The notes beneath the pieces are model-generated. The model saw only the letters and a program-made list of their open reading frames with translations. It did no database searches and was not told where the DNA came from. A program made the position numbers and the translations under genes. A DNA stretch of 64,000 nucleotides, taken from Corynebacterium sp. J010B-136. GTDB lineage: Bacteria > Actinomycetota > Actinomycetes > Mycobacteriales > Mycobacteriaceae. Of this stretch, positions 1 through 7,219 are shown piece after piece. The stretch spans positions 159,714-223,713 of the forward strand of contig NZ_PUGE01000005.1 of NCBI RefSeq assembly GCF_002967075.1. Reading direction: 5' to 3'. Numbering within the stretch: position 1 is the first letter of the stretch; the number at the start of each line of letters is the position of its first letter.

Positions 1-67
1 CCCACTGGTTTTGCTGCTTATCCATAGATTCATTGTGTCAAAAAGCTCGGCGATTAGGATAAGGGCC

Positions 68-748
68 ATGTTGTTTCATGGCATCGAGCGCAATCCGGTG
101 AAGGTAAAGCCAGGGGTTGCGCACATCCCGGGCTGGTTGGATACCTCGGTGCAGCAGGGTTTGGTGAGCCAGCTTCGCGATGAAGCCCGAATCATGGCCG
201 GTACACCTATGGCTATGCACAAGCCGGTGTTGAAATCTGGCGGGCAGATGAGCGTATTCATGCTGCATCTAGGTCACTTCTGGGACCATCAAACTTACCG
301 CTATGTGGACCGCATAGGTGAGACAAAGGTGCGGCCAGTACCGCAGAATCTCCTGGGTATTGCGCAGAGTGGATTGCGCGCAGCAGCCGAGGTCGCTGAG
401 GAGCTTGCTCCCTGGGTCGATAATTTTCGACCCGATATGGCTCTGATTAACTTCTATCCGCCTGGTGCCACGATGGGCATGCATCAAGATGCTTATGAAA
501 CCACACTCGCCCCGATTGTGTCCTTGTCCATCGGTGATGAAGCCGTCTTTCGCATCGGCAGTACAGAACACCGCAACAAGCCCTGGGATGATATCGCCCT
601 GCTCTCCGGCGACTTGGTGGTCTTTGGTGGCCCCAACCGCAAAGCCTTCCACGGCGTTCCCGAAACCCGCCCCGGTACCCTCGATGAATCCTGCGGACTG
701 AAAGAAGGCCGCATCAACATCACCTTCCGGCAGGTTTATCCGAGGTAA
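68..748 (+). CDS. AlkB-like 2-oxoglutarate/Fe(II) dioxygenase
   Basis: A 226-residue protein of the AlkB family, which removes alkyl lesions from DNA or RNA bases by oxidative demethylation using Fe(II) and 2-oxoglutarate. The iron-binding HxD pair lies in MHQDAYE (His near residue 139, Asp near 141), a later His is in AFHGVP, and the 2-oxoglutarate-binding RxxxxxR is in GRINITFRQV near residues 215-221. I chose the ATG at 68, preceded by a purine-rich AGGATAAGGG; a TTG at 11 would add 19 residues without family resemblance. The length matches bacterial AlkB (about 216). It is the first gene of the window, and its upstream partner, if any, is not visible. Family is certain; the substrate is inferred. 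Confidence 0.88.
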   Translation: MLFHGIERNPVKVKPGVAHIPGWLDTSVQQGLVSQLRDEARIMAGTPMAMHKPVLKSGGQMSVFMLHLGHFWDHQTYRYVDRIGETKVRPVPQNLLGIAQSGLRAAAEVAEELAPWVDNFRPDMALINFYPPGATMGMHQDAYETTLAPIVSLSIGDEAVFRIGSTEHRNKPWDDIALLSGDLVVFGGPNRKAFHGVPETRPGTLDESCGLKEGRINITFRQVYPR

Positions 749-853
749 CTGGGAGCGGTACGGTAGACCCTAGGAGCCCCTTGCATTCCTAGTTTGTGAA
801 TGAAATCCGTGCGAGGGCTGTGGCAGGCGTCTCATTGGCCTATTGTGGGGTGC

Positions 854-1573
854 ATGAGTATCCCAGAGAATCAAAAAGTTGCTGTAGTGACAGGGGCATC
901 GTCAGGAATTGGCGCTGCTAGTGCGCGTTTGTTGGCTAACGATGACTGGCACGTTGTTGTGGCTGCGCGCCGCAAAGACAAGTTAGATGCATTGGCTGAC
1001 GAAATCGGCGGCACTGCCGTCGAATTGGATGTGACCAGCCAAGAATCCGTGGATGCGCTCGCGGCGCAGCTGCCTCGCGTGGACCTACTGGTCAACAACG
1101 CTGGTGGCGCCAAGGGACTGGAACCACTGACGGAAACCTCCATTGAGGACTGGACCTGGATGTATGAAACCAACGTCCTGGGCACCGTGCGGTTGATTCA
1201 GGCACTGATTAAGAAGATTGAAGCAGCTCCTGATAACTCCGGGCTGATTATCAACATGGGCTCGATTGCCGGCTGGAGCGTTTACGAGGGCGGATCCGGA
1301 TACAACGCCGCGAAGCATGGTGTGCGCGTTATTTCGCGTGCGCTGCGACTAGAAAACCACAATATCCGCACCACGGAAATCATCCCGGGCCGTGTGGCAA
1401 CGGACTTCTCACTCGTGCGTTTCGAAGGAAACGAAGACCGCGCGAAGGCTGTCTACGATGGCCAGCTCAACTTGGTTGCTGATGACGTCGCGGAAGCTGT
1501 GCGGTGGGTGGCGTCGTTGCCGAATCACGTCAACATCGACAGGCTAGAACTGAAGCCACGCACCCAAAGCTAA
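854..1573 (+). CDS. SDR family NAD(P)-dependent oxidoreductase
   Basis: A 239-residue classical short-chain dehydrogenase. The N-terminal Rossmann nucleotide-binding motif is TGASSGIG, the NNAGG motif follows near residue 80, and the catalytic Ser...Tyr-x-x-x-Lys is seen as NMGSIAG then GYNAAKHG. It resembles the YdfG group (3-hydroxy acid/serine dehydrogenases) in its length and motif spacing, but the substrate cannot be read from the sequence. The ATG at 854 starts right before the Rossmann strand; upstream in-frame codons to 800 add a non-conserved leader. It is followed 9 bases later by a LysE exporter, so the two may be co-transcribed. Confidence 0.85.
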   Translation: MSIPENQKVAVVTGASSGIGAASARLLANDDWHVVVAARRKDKLDALADEIGGTAVELDVTSQESVDALAAQLPRVDLLVNNAGGAKGLEPLTETSIEDWTWMYETNVLGTVRLIQALIKKIEAAPDNSGLIINMGSIAGWSVYEGGSGYNAAKHGVRVISRALRLENHNIRTTEIIPGRVATDFSLVRFEGNEDRAKAVYDGQLNLVADDVAEAVRWVASLPNHVNIDRLELKPRTQS

Positions 1574-1582
1574 AATCACTGT

Positions 1583-2239
1583 GTGGCTTTTGCATCATTA
1601 CTAACACTTACCGGCGTCTGGCTCGCAGTCTGTATCGCCCCCGGCCCTGATGTTGTTCAAGTGATGCGGGTGGCCTCGCGCTCCGTGCGCGCCGGGCTGT
1701 GGTGCACTGCCGGTATTACCGCCGGTATTGCGGTGTGGCTGACTGCATCGCTGGCGGGAATGTCCGCGCTGATTGCTACGCACCCCGGGCTGCTGGGGGT
1801 GCTGCAGCTTTTCGGCGGACTATTTTTGGCATGGATGGGGATGCAGTCGGTGCGCTCAGGCGTTCGGGCTCGCCGCGCGCCATCGCATATTGTGGCTACG
1901 GAAGACTCTCCTGCAGCACCTGTTGCCGAAGCGGAAATGCCTGCGCATGCATTTCGCCTGGGGTTATACACCAACTTGTCCAACCCGAAGGCTCTAGTGT
2001 TTTTCGGCGCGGTCTTTGCGCAGTTTATCCGGCCCGAAATGTCTATCGCTTGGACTTTTGCCGTCGGGATTTGGCTGTTGGCATTATCAACGGCGTGGTT
2101 TGTAATCGTGACGTTTATCGTGCGCGGCTTTTCCACTTGGTTAGCGAAGTACTCGCCGCTTATCGATGTCATCGCTGGAGTAATCTTCATTATTTTGGGA
2201 GCGGTGATGGTCTATGAAGGAATTATCCAACTGCTTTAA
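1583..2239 (+). CDS. LysE/RhtB family amino-acid exporter
   Basis: A 218-residue, very hydrophobic protein with about six membrane segments. The family signature at the N terminus (a Pro-Gly-Pro turn in CIAPGPDVVQV) is typical of LysE/RhtB exporters, which push amino acids or related metabolites out of the cell using the proton gradient. A soluble loop rich in Arg and Ala (residues about 90-115) separates the two halves, as usual. A second family motif, NLSNPKALVFF, is near residue 132. The start is a GTG at 1583. It follows the SDR gene closely. The exported substrate is unknown. Confidence 0.87.
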   Translation: MAFASLLTLTGVWLAVCIAPGPDVVQVMRVASRSVRAGLWCTAGITAGIAVWLTASLAGMSALIATHPGLLGVLQLFGGLFLAWMGMQSVRSGVRARRAPSHIVATEDSPAAPVAEAEMPAHAFRLGLYTNLSNPKALVFFGAVFAQFIRPEMSIAWTFAVGIWLLALSTAWFVIVTFIVRGFSTWLAKYSPLIDVIAGVIFIILGAVMVYEGIIQLL

Positions 2240-2256
2240 TAGGTAGTATTGGGCTC

Positions 2257-2586
2257 ATGATTTTTACTACCACGAACAACGTTGAAGGCCGCGAAATTGA
2301 CACCTATATCCGCATCATCGCGGGTGAAACGGTAGCCGGCATTAACTTCTTAAAAGACATTGGCGCCTCTTTCCGTTCTATTACCGGTGGCCGTTCCGCC
2401 GGCTATGAGGAAGAGGCCGTCCGTGCACGTGAATCTGCACTGAATGAACTGTGGAACCGCGGTCAGGAAGTTGGCGCGGATGCCGTGGTAGGCATTGCTT
2501 TTGATTACTCACCAATGGGTTCATCCAATGACATGCTGATGGTCACTGCAACTGGTACTGCGGTCAGGCTCAAGCCATTGCAGTAA
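2257..2586 (+). CDS. YbjQ/UPF0145 family protein
   Basis: A 109-residue cytoplasmic protein of the YbjQ (DUF74, UPF0145) family. Visible family marks are the opening TTTNNVEGREI, the middle GGRSAGYEEE, and the C-terminal GADAVVGIAFDYS block. Members form pentamers and are often called heavy-metal-binding-domain proteins on structural grounds; no biochemical role is established. It begins 17 bases after the LysE gene and ends 2 bases before the next gene, so it probably belongs to one transcript with its neighbours. Confidence 0.85.
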   Translation: MIFTTTNNVEGREIDTYIRIIAGETVAGINFLKDIGASFRSITGGRSAGYEEEAVRARESALNELWNRGQEVGADAVVGIAFDYSPMGSSNDMLMVTATGTAVRLKPLQ

Positions 2587-2588
2587 GA

Positions 2589-2900
2589 ATGTCGGACCTA
2601 GATGATGTGTCCCAGCGCGTGCTTGATATCGCCGCGCTGATTCCCCCAGGCAATGTTTCCACCTACGGGGAAGTCGGCAAAGCTGCTGGGGCAGGTCCAC
2701 GCCAAGTGGGCTCGATCATGCGGCAGTGGGGATCGCGCGTGAGCTGGTGGCGAGTGATCAAAGCCGATGGCACCTCCCATGACTTTGACCGTGCCAAAGC
2801 CCATTGGGAAGCCGAAGGCATCCAGCTACGCGGGAAAGCAGTGCGCATGGATCTATGCGGATTAGATCATAGGGATCTGGTGAACATCGCTAAGCAATAA
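2589..2900 (+). CDS. alkyltransferase-like (ATL/MGMT-type) DNA-binding protein
   Basis: A 103-residue protein equal to the C-terminal domain of O6-alkylguanine-DNA alkyltransferase. The helix-turn-helix PGNVSTYGEVG and the recognition region GPRQVGSIM are present, but the alkyl-acceptor motif PCHR is replaced by SWWRVIKADG, with Trp where the reactive Cys should be. Proteins with this change (ATLs) cannot remove alkyl groups; they bind O6-alkylguanine and hand it to nucleotide excision repair. The short length and missing N-terminal domain fit this group. It lies 2 bases after the YbjQ gene. Confidence 0.85.
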   Translation: MSDLDDVSQRVLDIAALIPPGNVSTYGEVGKAAGAGPRQVGSIMRQWGSRVSWWRVIKADGTSHDFDRAKAHWEAEGIQLRGKAVRMDLCGLDHRDLVNIAKQ

Positions 2901-2922
2901 GCGGTCTGTAAACTAGGTGGTT

Positions 2923-3216
2923 ATGAGCGACATCGAAGTACCGATCTCGGGTGAGTCCATTAAATTAGGTCAGTTTATTAAACTAGCCAGCCTTGTTTCC
3001 ACAGGTGGGGAGGCCAAAGCAGCGATTGCTGAAGGAGCTGTCACCATCAATGGTGAGGTGGATACTCGCCGCGGTGCGAGTGTGCGCGCTGGCGATAGGG
3101 TCTGCATTGGCAACGTTTGTGCGATCGTAACTACGGCTGATGATGACGATGATGACTACTTTGATGAAGCTACCGCCGATGATGATTTTGATCCTGAAAA
3201 GTGGAGGAACCTCTAA
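2923..3216 (+). CDS. small S4-domain RNA-binding protein with acidic tail
   Basis: A 97-residue protein. Residues about 10-65 form an S4 RNA-binding fold (IKLGQFIKLASLVSTGG, then GAVTINGEVDTRRGASVRAGD), like YbcJ/YaaA-type S4 proteins that bind structured RNA, probably rRNA or tRNA. The last 30 residues are almost all Asp/Glu (a run of six Asp, then DEATADDDFD), an unusual extension. I placed the start at the ATG at 2923, which has an AGGTGG just upstream; the GTG at 2917 is inside that RBS. The next gene starts 3 bases after the stop. RNA target unknown. Confidence 0.8.
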   Translation: MSDIEVPISGESIKLGQFIKLASLVSTGGEAKAAIAEGAVTINGEVDTRRGASVRAGDRVCIGNVCAIVTTADDDDDDYFDEATADDDFDPEKWRNL

Positions 3217-3219
3217 ACC

Positions 3220-4047
3220 ATGCCCGCATTTATGTCAGAAGTAGGCATGCCCTACTGGATTGATCTCACCACCTCGAACCCAGAAAAATCCGCAAAGTTC
3301 TACCGTGAGGTATTGGGCTGGGAAGTAACCGCGGAAACTGATGAATACCGCATCGGCCGCATGCAGGGCCTTCCCATCGGTGGATTTATCCCGCAGCCAG
3401 CTGATTCGACCATGCCAGATACGTGGGTGACCTACTTCCGCGCCGGCAATTTGGAGAAGGAATGCCAGCGCGCCGAAGAACTTGGTGGTCGCGTGCTTTC
3501 CGGTCCGCAGCAGGTGGAGCTGGGGCAGATGGCATTGCTTAGCGATGTCACCGGTGCCCTTTTCGGGCTGATTGAGCCAAAGAATACCGAGCAATTCGTT
3601 GCCGCTGGAGAGCCAGGCCTGCCTGTGTGGCACGAGATGACGGCAACGAAAGACTTCCCGAAGGCTCTGGATTTCTACGGTGAGCTTTTCAACTGGGAGC
3701 TTCGCACCCAGTCCACCTCCGGTTCTGAGAAACCTGAAGATGCTGATTACGCAACCGCAGAAGAAGAAGGCGCACCATTTGCTGGCCTGTGGAATGCCGA
3801 AGGCAAATTCCCACCGCAAGTCGGTGGTTTCTGGCAGACCTACTTGGGCGTACGGAATATGGAGCAGGCTATTAAGTCCGCTGTTGAATGCGGCGGCGAA
3901 GTCATCCGCGAGCCATGGTTGTCGACCTTCGGCCTAATGGCCCTGGTTGCAGATGCCACCGGCGCTACTATCACTTTGACTGAGGTCGAAGATGCTCCGG
4001 AAGATGATGTCACTGAGTCTGATGACATTTTAGGTCTGGACGTGTAA
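3220..4047 (+). CDS. VOC family protein with two glyoxalase-like domains
   Basis: A 275-residue protein made of two vicinal-oxygen-chelate (glyoxalase/bleomycin-resistance) units: residues about 8-125 (MPYWIDLTTSNPEKSAKFY...) and about 135-260 (PVWHEMTATKDFPKALDFY...). The paired arrangement is common in actinobacteria, where these proteins are usually annotated as glyoxalase/bleomycin resistance or hydroxylase-like; the actual reaction is rarely known. The C terminus is acidic. An RBS (GGAGG) sits inside the end of the preceding S4 gene. The last 38 bases overlap the end of the convergent PrsW gene. Confidence 0.83.
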   Translation: MPAFMSEVGMPYWIDLTTSNPEKSAKFYREVLGWEVTAETDEYRIGRMQGLPIGGFIPQPADSTMPDTWVTYFRAGNLEKECQRAEELGGRVLSGPQQVELGQMALLSDVTGALFGLIEPKNTEQFVAAGEPGLPVWHEMTATKDFPKALDFYGELFNWELRTQSTSGSEKPEDADYATAEEEGAPFAGLWNAEGKFPPQVGGFWQTYLGVRNMEQAIKSAVECGGEVIREPWLSTFGLMALVADATGATITLTEVEDAPEDDVTESDDILGLDV

Positions 4048-4888
4048 TTATCTCAGAGGTGTAGCTATGTCCTACATCTTCGCGATAGAGCCTAGTGCTG
4101 GTGATGCATAGGCGCGCAAAGATGTAGTACATCGCGACCATGATGATGAGGACCTTAATGACCATTGGCGTTAGCGCAACGAGGTCATAATTCCACGCGA
4201 AGTGAATGGCAAAGGCCACCAGCCACCAACCAATGACCATGCGGATGCGCCACCCGCGGGACTTATTCGCAGCAAAAAGTGCCCAGCCAATGCCCCAGCC
4301 GGCAATCGCGGTGCACATGATGTGAATGCCAGGTCCTGCGATCATGCGCAGTCCCCAGGATTGCCAAAAGCCTAACCAATCGGAATCTTGGTGCAACTGC
4401 GCGCCACCTGCGCCGTAGAGAACATTTTCTACTGTCTCAAAACCTAAGCCGATGACCGCACCTACTAAAAGGCCATGCCAAGGGCGAGAAAGCTGTGTAA
4501 AAGCTAGGCAGATAAGTACTACGCCCAGGGTTTTAGTGATTTCTTCCGGATAAGCACCACCCCACGATGCAGCAGAAGCATGGCCGGAGGTATAGGCAAA
4601 AATTTCGATGAGGGGCGTGCCCATCGGAAGCCCGAGCACGATAGCTACCCCACCGCCCCACAGCAGCGCAGCATAAATCCACAGCCGTGATTGCCCAGGC
4701 TTTTTCTTCGGCCAAAAGGGCAAACGAGAGAGTAAAAAGATCACGAGGGCGAAATAAACAGCAGTCAGCACAATGCTGATGAGTCCAAGTCCCGGTGACA
4801 TCAAGATTGCCGTTAAGAACATCGCTGTAGCAACGCAGCCACCCACCACCATGCTGATGATGGTCAGAATGTAGAAAAATTTACTCAT
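4010..4888 (-). CDS. PrsW family intramembrane metalloprotease
   Basis: A 292-residue polytopic membrane protein of the PrsW/CPBP superfamily. The putative zinc and catalytic residues are seen in EEITKTLG (EExxK), FETVENVLYG (FExxEN) and HIMCTAIAG (the His-containing helix). Family members cut single-pass membrane proteins inside the bilayer; Bacillus PrsW cleaves an anti-sigma factor. It overlaps by 4 bases the upstream gene for a single-pass membrane protein, so the two are translationally coupled, which makes that neighbour a candidate partner or substrate (inference). Its 3' end overlaps the convergent VOC gene by 38 bases. Confidence 0.83.
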   Translation of the reverse strand: MSKFFYILTIISMVVGGCVATAMFLTAILMSPGLGLISIVLTAVYFALVIFLLSRLPFWPKKKPGQSRLWIYAALLWGGGVAIVLGLPMGTPLIEIFAYTSGHASAASWGGAYPEEITKTLGVVLICLAFTQLSRPWHGLLVGAVIGLGFETVENVLYGAGGAQLHQDSDWLGFWQSWGLRMIAGPGIHIMCTAIAGWGIGWALFAANKSRGWRIRMVIGWWLVAFAIHFAWNYDLVALTPMVIKVLIIMVAMYYIFARLCITSTRLYREDVGHSYTSEIITRPDLKCHQTQ

Positions 4889-5454
4889 GCAATTTTCTCC
4901 AGCAGAACATCTTCTTCCATGCGGACTGGTAGGGGTTCATCGGAAAAGCTTCCCCACACTTTTTCTGCCAGCGGGAGCATTTGCTGCGGTTGTCCTTGAA
5001 GCAATACCTGGAATTCTTCCCCTGCGTGCTCGGGATCTTGACTACGGAGGTTGATGGCAATGGTGTTGACGCTCGGAAGTACCATCACAGCGTTATTTTC
5101 AATGTGCGTGATGGGCTCTGTGGGAAGCGCAGTGAGGTTGTAGGCACGCACCGCGCGGCGCAAAGAGTGATCGGAATCTTCCACATCTTTAACCCAACTG
5201 ACTTGGACATTAGTATTTCCACAGATATAGGAATCGAGCAATAACCCAGCTGGGTCCCACTCGCAGTCCACGCCGTCAATCGGCTGTTCCCACTTCGTTT
5301 CAGAAGTAGTGATGACCAGCGGCTCGGTGTGCTTTGGCTGGGTGGAAAATGCAGACAACGCAACCATGGGTGCTGCGATAGCTAGTGCGACTATTGCGCA
5401 CAGCAGCGCAAAATATTTTCCTGTCCGTGCCGGCTGAAGTCGGTATGTTGCCAT
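4885..5454 (-). CDS. membrane-anchored protein of unknown function coupled to PrsW
   Basis: A 189-residue protein I do not recognise. Residues about 12-36 are hydrophobic (a signal anchor, AIVALAIAAPMVALSAF), leaving a soluble extracytoplasmic domain of about 150 residues with two Cys (VDCEWDP and YICGNTN) that could form a disulfide. No lipobox follows the anchor. The stop overlaps the start of the PrsW protease by 4 bases, so both are made from one message. The start is 27 bases downstream of the stop of the NhaC gene, so it may be part of a three-gene transcript. Confidence 0.7.
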   Translation of the reverse strand: MATYRLQPARTGKYFALLCAIVALAIAAPMVALSAFSTQPKHTEPLVITTSETKWEQPIDGVDCEWDPAGLLLDSYICGNTNVQVSWVKDVEDSDHSLRRAVRAYNLTALPTEPITHIENNAVMVLPSVNTIAINLRSQDPEHAGEEFQVLLQGQPQQMLPLAEKVWGSFSDEPLPVRMEEDVLLEKIA

Positions 5455-5481
5455 ACCTATCAGGCTACAAGATCCGCGGTT

Positions 5482-7071
5482 TTAAGCTTGGGCTGCTACT
5501 TCTTCAACGGTAAGCCGGTTGCGTGATTTTAGAACGACAACAATGATTGCCAACCCGATAATCATGCTGATAAAGCCAATCAGAGCAGAACTGGTTATGG
5601 CGAAAAGTACGTATCCGATCAAGGCTGCTGCAGCGCCGACGAAGGCATAAGGCAATTGGGTATTGACGTGGGTAGCAACAGAACAGCCAGCACCGGTAGA
5701 AGACAAGATGGTGGTATCGGAAATTGGGGAGGAGTGGTCGCCCCATACGGAACCGGCTAGAACCGCGCCGAAGGCCGGGATGAGCAAAGTACCCTCCGGA
5801 TCAGCAGCGTTCATTATTTCACCAGCAAGTGGCAGCAAGATACCAAAGGAACCCCAGGAGGTACCGGTGGCAAAAGCCATGCCAGCGGCGATGAGGAATA
5901 AGACCGGCACTAACCAGATTGGCGTGACAGACAAGCTGGTAACGATGCTTGCGAAGTACGCGCCCGTACCCAACACACTAATCAATGTGCCCAGCATCCA
6001 TGCAAGCATCAGGATGTAGATGGCCGGCAACATAGATTTCGCACCCTCGAGAGATCCGCGGGTGATAACACCAGCGGTGAATTTTTCATCGTTACGCGTA
6101 TAGCGGATGCAATAGCCAAGAGCGATGAGCAGACCTGCGACGCCACCAATATTCAAAGCCATTGCTACATCGGCATTGGCCATGGCGTCCAAAGCTGACC
6201 AAGAACCAGCTGCCATGGCACCTGTGATGTACATACCGGAGATAACGCCGATGACCAAGACAATAAAAGGCACAACCAGTGCCTGGACGGTACCGCGGTC
6301 ATGGGTTGGCAAAGAATCCGTTATCTGACCTGGTACATCATCATCTTCTGCCATGACACCTTTATCTGACGCGGCGCGTTGTTCTTCACGTCGCATGGCG
6401 CCAAAATCCAGCTGCCACAAAACAACAACCCACAGCAGGATGATTGCTGCGATGGCGTAAAAGTTCATGGCTGCCGAGCGTAAGAATACTTCCATCTCGC
6501 TCATGGTCAGTGCGGAAGCTGCGAGGATGGGAGCCATGATGCCGATAATGGAAGCGCCCCAGCTCGAAAGGGGAACCAAGACCACCGTTGGGGCAGAGCT
6601 TGAGTCGACGAGATAAGCGAGCTTTGCGCGGGAGACTTTTTGCTGATCGGAAATGGGGCGCGAAATCTGGCCGACTGCCAGCGCATTGAAGTAGTCATCG
6701 ATGAAGATGACCATGCCCAAAATAGCTGTGAGAACTTGCGAGTCGCGGCGTTTTTTTACGCGCTTTCGAGCCCAATTGGAAAAGGCCTGGGTGCCGCCCG
6801 ACATCAACACGATGGCAGTAATAGCACCCAGTTCCAAAAGGAAAGCGAGGATCAAAATGTTGTACCAGTTCGGTGCACCATCAGCCCAGAACAGCTCCAG
6901 CACGCTGGAAAAGAGTAATTTCAGGCTTTCGACCGGGTGAAAATTTGTGATCAGCAAGATACTTAAGATCACGCCGGAGGCCAGTGACGCTAAGACCTTG
7001 CGGGTAGCAATTACCATGATAATCGCTACTAGCGGCGGCAATATTGTCAAAATGGGAAATGATTCGACCAT
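5482..7071 (-). CDS. NhaC family Na+/H+ antiporter
   Basis: A 529-residue membrane protein with roughly 11-12 hydrophobic segments. Marks of the NhaC family include DDYFNALAVGQISRPI near residue 125, SSSAPTVVLVPLSSWG near 155, GTSWGSFGILLPLAGEI in the second half, and WGDHSSPISDTTILSSTG near 415. These transporters swap cytoplasmic Na+ for protons; some relatives exchange amino acids or organic acids (for example malate/lactate), so the substrate is not certain. A hydrophilic loop near residues 230-265 divides the halves. It is transcribed divergently from the M13 peptidase. Confidence 0.85.
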   Translation of the reverse strand: MVESFPILTILPPLVAIIMVIATRKVLASLASGVILSILLITNFHPVESLKLLFSSVLELFWADGAPNWYNILILAFLLELGAITAIVLMSGGTQAFSNWARKRVKKRRDSQVLTAILGMVIFIDDYFNALAVGQISRPISDQQKVSRAKLAYLVDSSSAPTVVLVPLSSWGASIIGIMAPILAASALTMSEMEVFLRSAAMNFYAIAAIILLWVVVLWQLDFGAMRREEQRAASDKGVMAEDDDVPGQITDSLPTHDRGTVQALVVPFIVLVIGVISGMYITGAMAAGSWSALDAMANADVAMALNIGGVAGLLIALGYCIRYTRNDEKFTAGVITRGSLEGAKSMLPAIYILMLAWMLGTLISVLGTGAYFASIVTSLSVTPIWLVPVLFLIAAGMAFATGTSWGSFGILLPLAGEIMNAADPEGTLLIPAFGAVLAGSVWGDHSSPISDTTILSSTGAGCSVATHVNTQLPYAFVGAAAALIGYVLFAITSSALIGFISMIIGLAIIVVVLKSRNRLTVEEVAAQA

Positions 7072-7219
7072 GCTGGGGCTCCGATCAATTAAAAAATTCT
7101 AAGCAAGCATAAACTATTTTCAGCTGTTTGTCTCATCTTGTGGACACTTGCTTAAGCTCGCGAGTGGGAAAAATCTAAATAGCTGCCTTCGTGAATTGTT
7201 TTCGCATAATGTGGGCGGT

